Assembly: GCF_008086045.1 (NCBI RefSeq)
Contig: NZ_VSEY01000036.1
Span: 84,838 to 148,837, forward strand
DNA: 64,000 nucleotides
Reading direction: 5' to 3'
Source of the DNA: Nonomuraea sp. PA05
GTDB lineage: Bacteria > Actinomycetota > Actinomycetes > Streptosporangiales > Streptosporangiaceae
Shown here: one piece after another, positions 8,077 through 15,523 of the stretch
Layout: every line of letters begins with the position of its first letter
Numbering within the stretch: position 1 is the first letter of the stretch
The notes under the pieces: generated by a model
What the model saw: the letters and a program-made list of their open reading frames with translations, nothing else
The model's database searches: none
What the model was told of the DNA's origin: nothing
Translations under genes and position numbers: made by a program

Positions 8077-8833
8077 ACGTGTCGTGCACCGCCTCGCCGG
8101 CGGCCGTGTAGCTCAGCTCGTGCCCGCACACGCCGTCCCACAGCCCCGTGATGACGCGCATGGGCGAGGGCAGGCGGTCCACGTGCACGCGGCGCACCTT
8201 GACGCCGGCGGCGACCTGCTCGCGGGCCAGCGCGTCGAGGTCGTCGGTCCACTCGTGATAGATGAACACCCGCCTGATCTGCACGCCGCGCGCCAGCGCC
8301 TCCAACTGCGCCCGCCAGTACTGCCTGCCGACCGGCTCGCGCCACCAGGCGAGGTCCACGGAGGGGACGCTGGTGACGCACATGTGCTCGCGCGCCTGGC
8401 TGATGAGCCGCAGGAACACCTCGTTGTCGCCGTACGGGGCGCGGAAGTGGCCGCGTTCGAGGTCGGCGAGCGTGCGCAGGCACTCCTCGAACGCGGCGCG
8501 GCAGGCATCCTCGGCGGGCGTGCCCTTGTAGTCGCGTTCGACGTGCTTGACCGCGCGCAGCATCGGCTCCATGAGGTCGGGCAGCCACGGGACCTTGTCG
8601 ATCGTGGCCACCATCTGGCCGACCCTGGTCTCGTGGTCGATCCGGCGCTTCTCCTGGATCAGCGACTGGATCTGGAGGGTGATGACGCCGCCGATGAGCC
8701 CGGCGACGGTGCCGAGTGCCTGGGCGGTGTCCTCGCGTACATAGAAGATCACGCCGAGGAGCACGGACAGTCCCGTGCCGACGAGCAAGATGGGGTCGAC
8801 GGCGAGCGGCGACTTCTTCTTGGGCGACTTCAC
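7967..8833 (-). CDS. membrane-anchored protein of unknown function
   Basis: 288 residues from a GTG start with a GGGAG ribosome site. A lysine-rich start is followed by two hydrophobic segments (about residues 12-27 and 35-52), then a coiled stretch IQSLIQEKRRIDHETR and a cytosolic domain to the end. That domain contains VTSVPSVDLAWWREPVGRQYW and GVQIRRVFIYHEW, a layout like phospholipase D-fold or nucleotide-sensing domains in which a residue set is read after WW and before RRVF, but no HKD motif is present. I do not recognise the family with certainty. The gene converges on rarD with a 110-bp overlap. Confidence 0.65.
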   Translation of the reverse strand: MKSPKKKSPLAVDPILLVGTGLSVLLGVIFYVREDTAQALGTVAGLIGGVITLQIQSLIQEKRRIDHETRVGQMVATIDKVPWLPDLMEPMLRAVKHVERDYKGTPAEDACRAAFEECLRTLADLERGHFRAPYGDNEVFLRLISQAREHMCVTSVPSVDLAWWREPVGRQYWRAQLEALARGVQIRRVFIYHEWTDDLDALAREQVAAGVKVRRVHVDRLPSPMRVITGLWDGVCGHELSYTAAGEAVHDTFTVSPPDLERLMRQFEMIERSAVELDDEPRQADPVA

Positions 8834-9005
8834 CAGGACTCCCGAGGGCGGGCAAAGGGGGACACATCAATATAGTCGATCTTGTTTGGTGTGGCGCGGG
8901 TCGCGGGGGCTGCCCGGCATCCTTGGGAAGTTTCCCCGTGGGTGTCCGGTCGCGCGGCTGCCGTTCGTCACTATGGTGAACCGCCATCTGAACGAGGAGC
9001 GCGAC

Positions 9006-9341
9006 ATGAAGTACATGATGTTCGTCTGCAGCGACAGCGAGCCCGACACCGACCAGCGGGACCTGCCCGACATCGAGGCCTGGGTGGCCGAGAACGACAG
9101 CCGGGGCAGGCGGCTGCTCGGGTCGCAGCTCGCTCCGGAGTCCTCCGCGACCACGGTCCGCGTACGAGAGGGCGAGCTGATACTCACCGACGGCCCGTTC
9201 GCCGAGACCAAGGAGCTGATCGTCGGCTTCGACCTGCTCGAATGCGCCGACCTGGACGAGGCGATCGAGGTCGCCCGCACGCATCCGATGGCTCGGCACG
9301 GGCGGCTGGAGCTGCGCCCGCTCGCCGATGGCGGGCAGTGA
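9006..9341 (+). CDS. YCII/DGPF-domain protein
   Basis: 111-residue protein of the YCII-related (DGPF) family. The diagnostic DGPFAETKEL is at about residues 61-70, and the N-terminal strand is MKYMMFVCS. The start is the ATG at 9006 after a GAGGAG-like ribosome site. The stop overlaps the GTG of the sigma factor gene (GTGA), so they are translationally coupled. DGPF proteins are the standard genomic partners of ECF42 sigma factors and are thought to take part in their regulation or output, though the mechanism is not known. Confidence 0.88.
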   Translation: MKYMMFVCSDSEPDTDQRDLPDIEAWVAENDSRGRRLLGSQLAPESSATTVRVREGELILTDGPFAETKELIVGFDLLECADLDEAIEVARTHPMARHGRLELRPLADGGQ

Positions 9342-10717
9342 GAGCGTCCCTGGAGGCGTTGGCGGCCGATGCCTACCCGCGCATGGTCGCCACGCTGATC
9401 CGCGTCACCGGTGACTGGACGCTGGCGGAGGACTGCGCGCAGGAGGCGTTGGCGGCGGCCGTGCAACGGTGGCCGCAGGAGGGCGAGCCGGACAATCCGG
9501 GCGGCTGGCTCATGACGGTGGCCCGCAATCGCGCGCTCGACGCACTACGCCGCGCCTCCGTCGAGCGCCGCAAGCTCGCGGAGGCGGCGACGCTCGCGCT
9601 GACCGAAGCGGACGAGGCCGCCTGGACGGAGGAGGCCGCGTGGAAGGAGGAGGTCGTGGACGACCGGCTGCGGCTCGTCTTCACGTGCTGTCATCCGGCG
9701 CTGGCGCTGGAGTCCCGCGTGGCGCTGACCTTGCGGACGATCTGCGGGGTGCCCGCCGCGGACATCGCACGCGCCTTCCTGGTCACCGAGCCGGCGATGA
9801 CGCGCCGCCTGACCCGGGCCAAGAGGAAGATCGCCGACGCGAGGATCCCGTACCGGGTGCCGAGCGGATCCGCGCTGGCCGAGCGGCTGCCGAGCGTCCT
9901 GGCGGTGCTGTATCTGCTGTTCACACAGGGGTACAACGCCGACGGCCGGCCCGCGTTCGCCGAGGAGTCGATCCGGCTGGCCAGGCTGCTGCGCCGGCTG
10001 ATGCCGGGACAGGGCGAGGTCTCGGCGCTGCTGGCGTTGTTGCTGTTGCAGCACTCCCGGCGGGACGCCCGGCAGGACGCCGCGGGCAACCTGATCCCCC
10101 TCGACCGGCAGGACCGCTCCCGCTGGGACGAGGCGGCGATCGCCGAGGCCCTTGACCTGCTGCCCGGAGCGGAGCGGAACAGCCCGTACGCGCTGCAGGC
10201 CCGCATCGCCGCCTGCCACGCCACCGCCCCGTCGGTGCCCGGCACGGACTGGGCGGAGATCGCCCGCTGCTACGACGCGCTGGCCGGGATTCGCTCCACA
10301 CCCGTGGTCGAGCTGAACCGCGCCGTCGCCCACGGCTACGCGCACGGACCACGGGCCGGGCTGGCGCTGCTGGCCAAGGCGCAGGAGGGCGGCACGCTGA
10401 ACGGCCACCCGCTCGCCATCGCCGCAGAGGCCGACCTGACCGCCCGGCAGGGCGATCGCGACCGCGCCGTTGCCCTGTTCCGCCAGGCGGCCGCCGCCGC
10501 CCACACCGAATCCGAACGCCGCGCCCTGCTTGACCGCGCCGCCGAGACCGGATGCCAGGCACCGCCGGACCGTGCCGCCGAGACCGAACGCCAAGCGCCG
10601 CCGGACCGTGCCGCCGAGACCGAACGCCAAGCGCCGCCGGACCGTCCTGCCGAGACCGGATGCCCGGCGCCGCCGGACCGTGCCGCTGCGACCATACGAC
10701 AGGAGCCGGGCTCATGA
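9338..10717 (+). CDS. ECF42-type RNA polymerase sigma factor with repeat-extended tail
   Basis: Sigma-70-like factor of 459 residues. Sigma region 2 (about 1-70, DWTLAEDCAQEALAAAVQRW), region 4 (about 115-175, VALTLRTICGVPAADIARAF) and a long helical C-terminal domain (about 180-400) are in the ECF42 order. The C-terminal domain replaces an anti-sigma factor in this group. The start is GTG 9338, overlapping the stop of the DGPF gene. Residues 401-452 are an unusual tail of 12-residue repeats (AAETERQAPPDR and variants), encoded by 36-bp tandem DNA repeats. The stop overlaps the ATG of the DinB gene. Confidence 0.9.
   Translation: MRASLEALAADAYPRMVATLIRVTGDWTLAEDCAQEALAAAVQRWPQEGEPDNPGGWLMTVARNRALDALRRASVERRKLAEAATLALTEADEAAWTEEAAWKEEVVDDRLRLVFTCCHPALALESRVALTLRTICGVPAADIARAFLVTEPAMTRRLTRAKRKIADARIPYRVPSGSALAERLPSVLAVLYLLFTQGYNADGRPAFAEESIRLARLLRRLMPGQGEVSALLALLLLQHSRRDARQDAAGNLIPLDRQDRSRWDEAAIAEALDLLPGAERNSPYALQARIAACHATAPSVPGTDWAEIARCYDALAGIRSTPVVELNRAVAHGYAHGPRAGLALLAKAQEGGTLNGHPLAIAAEADLTARQGDRDRAVALFRQAAAAAHTESERRALLDRAAETGCQAPPDRAAETERQAPPDRAAETERQAPPDRPAETGCPAPPDRAAATIRQEPGS
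10538..10693 (+). repeat. 36-bp tandem repeats in sigma factor tail
   Basis: Four full 36-bp units begin at 10538, 10574, 10610 and 10646, followed by a partial diverged unit from 10682. Units 2 and 3 are almost identical. Being a multiple of three, they keep the frame and encode the 12-residue AAETERQAPPDR unit. Copy number could vary by slippage. Confidence 0.9.
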
Positions 10718-11208
10718 TGAGCGCTGAGGCCGAAACGCTGCTCGCCTTCCACAACAGCCAGCGACAACACGTCCTGGGCATACTGAAGGGCCTGAGCGAG
10801 GCGGACCTGCGGCGCCCCGTACTGCCGTCGGGCTGGAGCTGCCTGGGCCTGGTGCGGCATCTCGCGCTGGACGTCGAGCGCTACTGGTTCCGCGCCGTGG
10901 TCGCCGGTGACCGGGCACTGATCGACGACCTGGACCGGACCGGTGACGCCTGGCAGATCGGCGCAGAGGAGTCCGCCGAATCGGTCCTTGACGGTTACCG
11001 CCGGCAGATCGAGGCCGCCGACGCCGTCATCGCCGCCACCCCACTGGACGCGGCGCCCGCGTGGTGGCCGGACCGGTTCGCCGACTGGCGCCTGCATACG
11101 CTGCGGGAGGTCATCCTGCACGTCATCACCGAGACCGCCTGCCACGCCGGCCACCTCGACGCGGCCCGCGAGCTCCTGGACGGCGAGAGGTGGCTGGTCC
11201 TGACGTAA
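10714..11208 (+). CDS. DinB/DUF664 family protein
   Basis: 164-residue four-helix protein of the DinB-like superfamily. Visible features are LLAFHNSQRQHVLGILKGL at the N-terminus, the first metal-type histidine in GLVRHLALDVERYWF, and the C-terminal ETACHAGHLDAARELLDG with paired histidines. Relatives include mycothiol-dependent transferases and maleylpyruvate isomerases, so a thiol-transferase role is possible but not shown. The ATG at 10714 overlaps the sigma-factor stop, completing a DGPF-sigma-DinB operon. Confidence 0.82.
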   Translation: MMSAEAETLLAFHNSQRQHVLGILKGLSEADLRRPVLPSGWSCLGLVRHLALDVERYWFRAVVAGDRALIDDLDRTGDAWQIGAEESAESVLDGYRRQIEAADAVIAATPLDAAPAWWPDRFADWRLHTLREVILHVITETACHAGHLDAARELLDGERWLVLT

Positions 11209-11339
11209 CACACCCCGGTGCCGCTACAGCTCCCGCACCTGACCGGACGGCAACACCTGGCACACCGCCGGGCCGCGGGTCAGTTCCGCCTTCGCCTGAA
11301 TGGCGAGGTCAGGCTCGCCGTCCGGGCCAGCACCCGTGC

Positions 11340-11690
11340 CCGGCGTAGTACGGCAGCGCCCCGCCCGCTCGTATCCTCCCGCCCCGCTCCTTCGTCCACT
11401 GGCAGCAGGACGGCATCTTCCACCAGCTCACCAGCCTGCTCCGCCGATCCGTCCGCACCACAGCCTGGCGTGACCCCGAGCCCACCGAATGCGTGATCGA
11501 CGCCCAAGGCATCAAACCTCCACCAACGTGCCCCGCGCCCACCGGGGCTACGACGTCGGCAAGAAGATCGCCGGTCGCAAACACAGCATCATCACCGACA
11601 GCCTCGGCCTCCTCGCGGTGCTCGTCACCGCCGCCACCGACCAGCCCGCCTTCACGGGCAGGACGCCATCGTCCCAGCCACAGCCGGACA
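11340..11690 (+). mobile_element. decayed IS5-family transposase fragment
   Basis: From about 11391 one frame reads FVHWQQDGIFHQLTSLL, then RDPEPTECVIDAQGIK, the IS5-type segment ahead of the first catalytic Asp. At about 11515 the frame breaks. Restoring one base gives KTSTNVP and continues in the next frame as RGYDVGKKIAGRKHSIITD, a strongly conserved IS5 stretch. No complete frame and no clear terminal inverted repeats were found, so this is an inactive remnant. Confidence 0.7.
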
Positions 11691-12214
11691 GCTTTTGTGC
11701 CATGGTGACCTCACGACTTGCTGGCTCGCACCCAGCTCAACGTGCCAGGAAGCCGAGCCCGGAGCGTGGAGCTCCGCGTCCCGCGTGCCTGTGCCGACAA
11801 GCGAGTCAAGAAGCCGAGGTGGCGCTCGCCTCGGCCGCGCGGCGGCAGGCTGGATGATCGAAAGGTTAGTTCTTTCCGCTGGACCGCAGTGCGCTGGACG
11901 CGTGGGCGTCCGGACGGCGTCCGGCCACGAAGCTCGGCTGGGCTCGTGCAGTGGGGCGCGGTGCGCATGCTCGGGTGCTCATGACCGACGACCCGCTGGC
12001 CGTTCCGCCGGGCGCGATCGCGTTCATGGCCGGACAACTTTCAGGGCATGTGGGAGCGAGGTGCGCCAGTACTTGGCGGCCCAGTCGCGCGGACGGCGTC
12101 GAACTCTCCGCGCTCTCAGTCCTCACCACCGAGCGCGGTCAGCCCTGATCGCTGCCACTCAGAGATATTTCGGGACAACGAGAAGGCTTCGGGCCCTTAT
12201 GGTGGCGTCTCGGA

Positions 12215-12330
12215 CCTCTCGGAAGAAGCCGTCGAAGGACCTGATCTGCACGAGGCCTTGGACCGCGCCCACGCTGACGGCCTGGCCTGCGCGATCCTGG
12301 ACGGCAACCTCCAAGCACCCTCGACACCCA
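12215..12330 (+). mobile_element. second transposase fragment (DDE_4 type)
   Basis: The translation APDLHEAL-like stretch here (GPDLHEALDRAHADGLACAILDG, read across 12235-12305) resembles the start of the DDE domain of Streptomyces-type IS5 transposases, where APDLHEALERAHAEGL precedes the first Asp in LDG. It is too short to be functional and differs from the fragment at 11340. The stretch 11690-12210 between them shows no recognisable gene on either strand. Confidence 0.45.
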
Positions 12331-12455
12331 GCGGGCCCCCTGCCCGCCCTCGCCGACAGCGTTCCCAGGATGAGGACAGCTCATTGATGGCCCTGGCCTC
12401 GGTCTGGTCGAACATCGCGCGAACCGCTGCCACCCCGCCGGTAGAGAATCTTCAG

Positions 12456-12890
12456 ATGAAGCGACACAAAATCTTCCTCAGCGTTCGTGCGGACACCGAC
12501 GAGGCGCTGGAGCAGGTCGCCGCACGCGTCGGACAAGCAATGACCTGCACTTTCGTCCGAGGTGAATTTCAACGGTGGCACGCACAAGTAGCGGAGGTCT
12601 TCGGCCTCAGACTCGCCCTGGTGGGCGAGTACGGAATCAGTGACAAGAAGGTGGCCAAACTCGTCGGCGTAGTCGCCGAGAAGGGCTTCCGCCACGCCCT
12701 GGACGGCGACGGTCCGATCGAGTACGAGCGAGTGGACATCAGTGCGTACGTGGTCGATCTGCTGACCATCCGCACCGGACTCCGGTGGTACCGGCCTACC
12801 GCGGAAGATCTTGCCGCCGAGGGCGCGGCAGCCCGCGGGATCGACGACTGGCATGGGCAGGTCGGCCCTCAGGAGGGCGAAGGCTGGTGA
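12456..12890 (+). CDS. orphan hypothetical protein
   Basis: 144-residue soluble protein of unrecognised family, from an ATG with a weak GAGAA site upstream. It begins MKRHKIFLSVRADTDEAL, has a middle alpha/beta part with LRLALVGEYG and KVAKLVGVVAEKGF, and ends with an acidic, Gly-rich tail. The strand-helix start followed by a small domain recalls short immunity-like or antitoxin-like proteins of actinomycetes, but I cannot assign it. It sits directly downstream of transposase debris, so it may be recently acquired. GC at third codon positions looks lower than in neighbours. Coding status is likely, not certain. Confidence 0.5.
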   Translation: MKRHKIFLSVRADTDEALEQVAARVGQAMTCTFVRGEFQRWHAQVAEVFGLRLALVGEYGISDKKVAKLVGVVAEKGFRHALDGDGPIEYERVDISAYVVDLLTIRTGLRWYRPTAEDLAAEGAAARGIDDWHGQVGPQEGEGW

Positions 12891-13019
12891 TGGTGGCCCA
12901 CGCTTGGAGGCGCCGGTTCACCGCGTGATGCCCAGCCCGATCCTTTCGGGAGGTCTTGGTGCGCTGGAAGGTGATGCCCGACACCAAATCCCTTTGTCAG
13001 CAGGCTCTCTGGGGCTGGG

Positions 13020-13670
13020 CTACTCGCGTGGGACCTCAGTGACACTTTCGAGTACGAAGGTCTGCACATGGTCGATGGCTGCCCCCAGGGCGTCCTTCAG
13101 CGGGGCGATGTCGCGGGCGACCTGAGCGAGGAGCATGCCGCCCTGAAAGGCGGACAGCAGGAGATGGGCCAGCCGGGTGGGATCGGCCTCAACGCTGAGG
13201 CGGCCGAGCCTCTGCATCCGTTCGAACCCCTCCCGGAAAACGTCTCTCCACTGCTCGAACGCGTTCGCGAGCTCCGCGCGAACGTCGAGGTCGGTCCTGA
13301 TGATCTCGCTGGCGAGCGAGCCGAGGCTGCAGCCTTCCTGGCAGGAGCGCTCGTAGGCGATGTAGAAACCCGCCCACTCCCGCAGCGAGCCGAGGCTTTC
13401 AAAGCGGGTGAACCGCTCACTGCGATGGAACGTGAGGACGCGCTCCGCCTGCCATTCGATGACCGCGAGGACCAGGCTCTCCTTGGTCGGGAAGTAGTGG
13501 TTGAGCTGTGACCCGCTGATGCCCGCCGCGCGACGGAGCTGCTCGTTGCTGGTCGCGTGGACGCCGTTGGTGTAGATGAGCTCCGCGGCGTGCTCGAGGA
13601 TGCGGGCTCGGGTGGCCTGCCCCTTGTTCGTGAGCTTCTGCGGCACCTGGGCTTCCGTTGCGGCTTCCAT
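13020..13670 (-). CDS. TetR-family repressor
   Basis: 216-residue TetR/AcrR regulator. The N-terminal HTH (about 12-58) reads RARILEHAAELIYTNGVHATS and then QLNHYFPTKESLVLAVI. The C-terminal ligand domain has YERSCQEGCSLGSLASEI, a motif of the YxxR-type TetR group related to redox or electrophile sensing, with two cysteines that could act as sensors. It is divergent from the quinone oxidoreductase at 13794. Two identical dyads lie between them, so it almost certainly represses both itself and that gene. Confidence 0.88.
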   Translation of the reverse strand: MEAATEAQVPQKLTNKGQATRARILEHAAELIYTNGVHATSNEQLRRAAGISGSQLNHYFPTKESLVLAVIEWQAERVLTFHRSERFTRFESLGSLREWAGFYIAYERSCQEGCSLGSLASEIIRTDLDVRAELANAFEQWRDVFREGFERMQRLGRLSVEADPTRLAHLLLSAFQGGMLLAQVARDIAPLKDALGAAIDHVQTFVLESVTEVPRE

Positions 13671-13690
13671 GACCACACGATAACCCAGAT

Positions 13691-13706
13691 TGGGCTTGAC
13701 AGCCCA
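13691..13706. promoter_or_regulatory. TetR operator 1 (TGGGCT-N4-AGCCCA)
   Basis: A perfect 6-bp inverted repeat with a 4-bp spacer. It overlaps the -35 TTGACA at 13696-13701 of the plus-strand promoter, and the -10 (TGTTAA or TTAACT, 13718-13725) follows after a 16-18 bp spacer. A bound dimer would block RNA polymerase. Confidence 0.75.
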
Positions 13707-13733
13707 TATCTGCGACATGTTAACTGCCGTTAG

Positions 13734-13749
13734 TGGGCTGGCAAGCCCA
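13734..13749. promoter_or_regulatory. TetR operator 2 (TGGGCT-N4-AGCCCA)
   Basis: Second copy with exactly the same half-sites as operator 1 and a different spacer. The centres are 43 bp apart, close to four helical turns, so two dimers would lie on the same face. It sits between the plus-strand -10 and the start at 13794. Confidence 0.75.
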
Positions 13750-13793
13750 AAAAGGGGCTTGCCAGACCGGCGAGCATGTACGGAGGCGCACCC

Positions 13794-14711
13794 ATGAAGG
13801 CGATCGTCGCGATGGATCAGGCCGTCGAAGCGGCCGGCATCACACTCGCGGAGCGGCCCGAGCCGACGCCGGCGATCAACGACGTCGTCGTCGCGGTCCA
13901 CGCGTCGGGCTTCGTCCCCGCGGAGTGGGAGTGGCCCTCGACATGGGTCGATCGCTCCGGCCGCGAGCGCGCCCAGGCGATCATCGGCCACGAGGTCGCC
14001 GGAGTGGTCTCTTCCCTCGGCTACGGCACGACGGGGCTCTCACTGGGACAGCGGGTGTTCGGGATCACCGACTGGCACCGCGATGGAACGCTGGCCGAGT
14101 TCGTGGCCGTGGAGGCACGCAACCTCGCGCCACTGCCAGGAGACGTCGACTTCACGGCGGGTGCGAGCCTGCCGATCTCCGGCCTGACCGCGTGGCAGGG
14201 CCTGTTCCAGCACGGTCGTCTCCGGGCCGGGCAGAGCGTCCTTGCCCACGGCGCCGCCGGTGCGGTCGGATCCATGGTGACGCAGCTCGCGAAGGAGTCC
14301 GGCGCCTACGTCATCGGCACCGGCCGGGCGGCGGACCGCCAGGCGGCGCTCGACTTCGGCGCGAACGAGTTCCTCGACCTCGACCACGAGAAACTTGACG
14401 ACATCGGCGGGGTCGACCTGGTCTTCGACGTCATCGGCGGTGATGTCCAGAGGCGCTCGGCGAGCGTCGTCCGGCCTGGCGGGACGCTGGTGTCGGTGGT
14501 CGGGCCCGTTGAGGCTCGCCCTGCCGACGGCTTGGCGGTCGACTTCGTCGTGGAGTCCGTTCCGAGTCAGCTCGTGGAGATCGTAGAGCGGGTGCGAGAC
14601 GGGCGCCTACGCACGCACATCGGAACCGTCGCGACTCTCGACGACGCCGTCTCCGCGCTCAACCCGACAGAGCGGCGCAAGGGTAAGACCGTCATTCGTG
14701 TGCGGCCCTGA
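13794..14711 (+). CDS. zinc-independent quinone oxidoreductase-like MDR enzyme
   Basis: 305-residue medium-chain dehydrogenase/reductase without structural zinc cysteines, of the QOR type. It uses NADPH, shown by the AHGAAGAVGSMVTQLAK Rossmann loop at about 153-169. The N-terminal GroES-like domain contains IIGHEVAGVVSSLG. Family members reduce quinones or reactive enones. The ATG at 13794 follows a CGGAGG site; the upstream ATG at 13776 has none. Regulation by the divergent TetR with two operators suggests induction by an electrophile or quinone. Confidence 0.87.
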   Translation: MKAIVAMDQAVEAAGITLAERPEPTPAINDVVVAVHASGFVPAEWEWPSTWVDRSGRERAQAIIGHEVAGVVSSLGYGTTGLSLGQRVFGITDWHRDGTLAEFVAVEARNLAPLPGDVDFTAGASLPISGLTAWQGLFQHGRLRAGQSVLAHGAAGAVGSMVTQLAKESGAYVIGTGRAADRQAALDFGANEFLDLDHEKLDDIGGVDLVFDVIGGDVQRRSASVVRPGGTLVSVVGPVEARPADGLAVDFVVESVPSQLVEIVERVRDGRLRTHIGTVATLDDAVSALNPTERRKGKTVIRVRP

Positions 14712-14892
14712 GCGGAACCCCATGCTGACACCTGCTGCTCCTGCTCCATGTCAAGCAGGAACTCGTCGGCGAAGCCCCAGGCCCAGGCTCACCGGGTTCG
14801 ACCGAGGCAGCGATCGGATGGCCGGTGGCCCGGTAGTGCGCCGCAAGGTCCTCGATGGCGTGTCGCCTATCACGAGGTATACCGGATGTAAC

Positions 14893-15363
14893 TCACAGTG
14901 GTGCGCCGGAATCACCTGGGAATTCGGCTGCATAGGCGGCCAGAGCGGCTTCGAAGTCCACGTTGTGTTTGATGGCCATGCGGTACTTACGGCGAAACCC
15001 GCCGCTCAAACGCTCCTTTCCGGCCAGAACCGAGTCGACGAGCCGCGCCACGTCGGCAGGTTCAGGCAGTACGCCCAGCTCAAGGTCGTGGTAGGTGTAG
15101 GCGTAACCGCGCGCGGCACCGGGCTCGTTGACGTCGAGCAACGCCCACCCGTGTTCCTCGTCCCATTCGAGGCTCATCCTGACGGAGTTCTCGAAGTCCG
15201 GGATATGCCAGTAGGGGTCCAGGAGCGAGATCCCCAGGCCACGCTTCAATTTGCCTGGCTCCCCGGCCGGTGCGGCACCTCCGTTTTCGACGCCCACGGC
15301 CGTCAGCGCGTTCGCTACAGCCCGGCCGTAACTGATGGCGTCGGCGCGTTTCCGTTCGCCCAT
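14893..15363 (-). CDS. DUF6292-like hypothetical protein
   Basis: 156-residue protein. The centre reads WHIPDFENSVRMSLEWDEEHGWALL, which fits DUF6292, an actinomycete family of unknown function with a conserved WDEEHGW. I recall this motif from the family; it is not proven here. The rest is a small alpha/beta fold with YTYHDLELGVLPEPADVARLV. The start ATG at 15363 has an AAAGGA site about 9 nt upstream. The gene lies 160 bp downstream of the SARP regulator on the same strand. Confidence 0.6.
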   Translation of the reverse strand: MGERKRADAISYGRAVANALTAVGVENGGAAPAGEPGKLKRGLGISLLDPYWHIPDFENSVRMSLEWDEEHGWALLDVNEPGAARGYAYTYHDLELGVLPEPADVARLVDSVLAGKERLSGGFRRKYRMAIKHNVDFEAALAAYAAEFPGDSGAPL

Positions 15364-15523
15364 GACCACGGTCCTTTCAACGCTGATCGCCTGGTTGCCT
15401 GCATTGAGTGGTGTAGCGCCATGGTGCCGGAGCATCGACCCGAAAGTGTACGAAACCGTGAGCGCTTCGGCGGGCCGTTTCCGGCCCTCGCCGACCTACG
15501 GGCGCACGCGCCGCTCGACCCAT

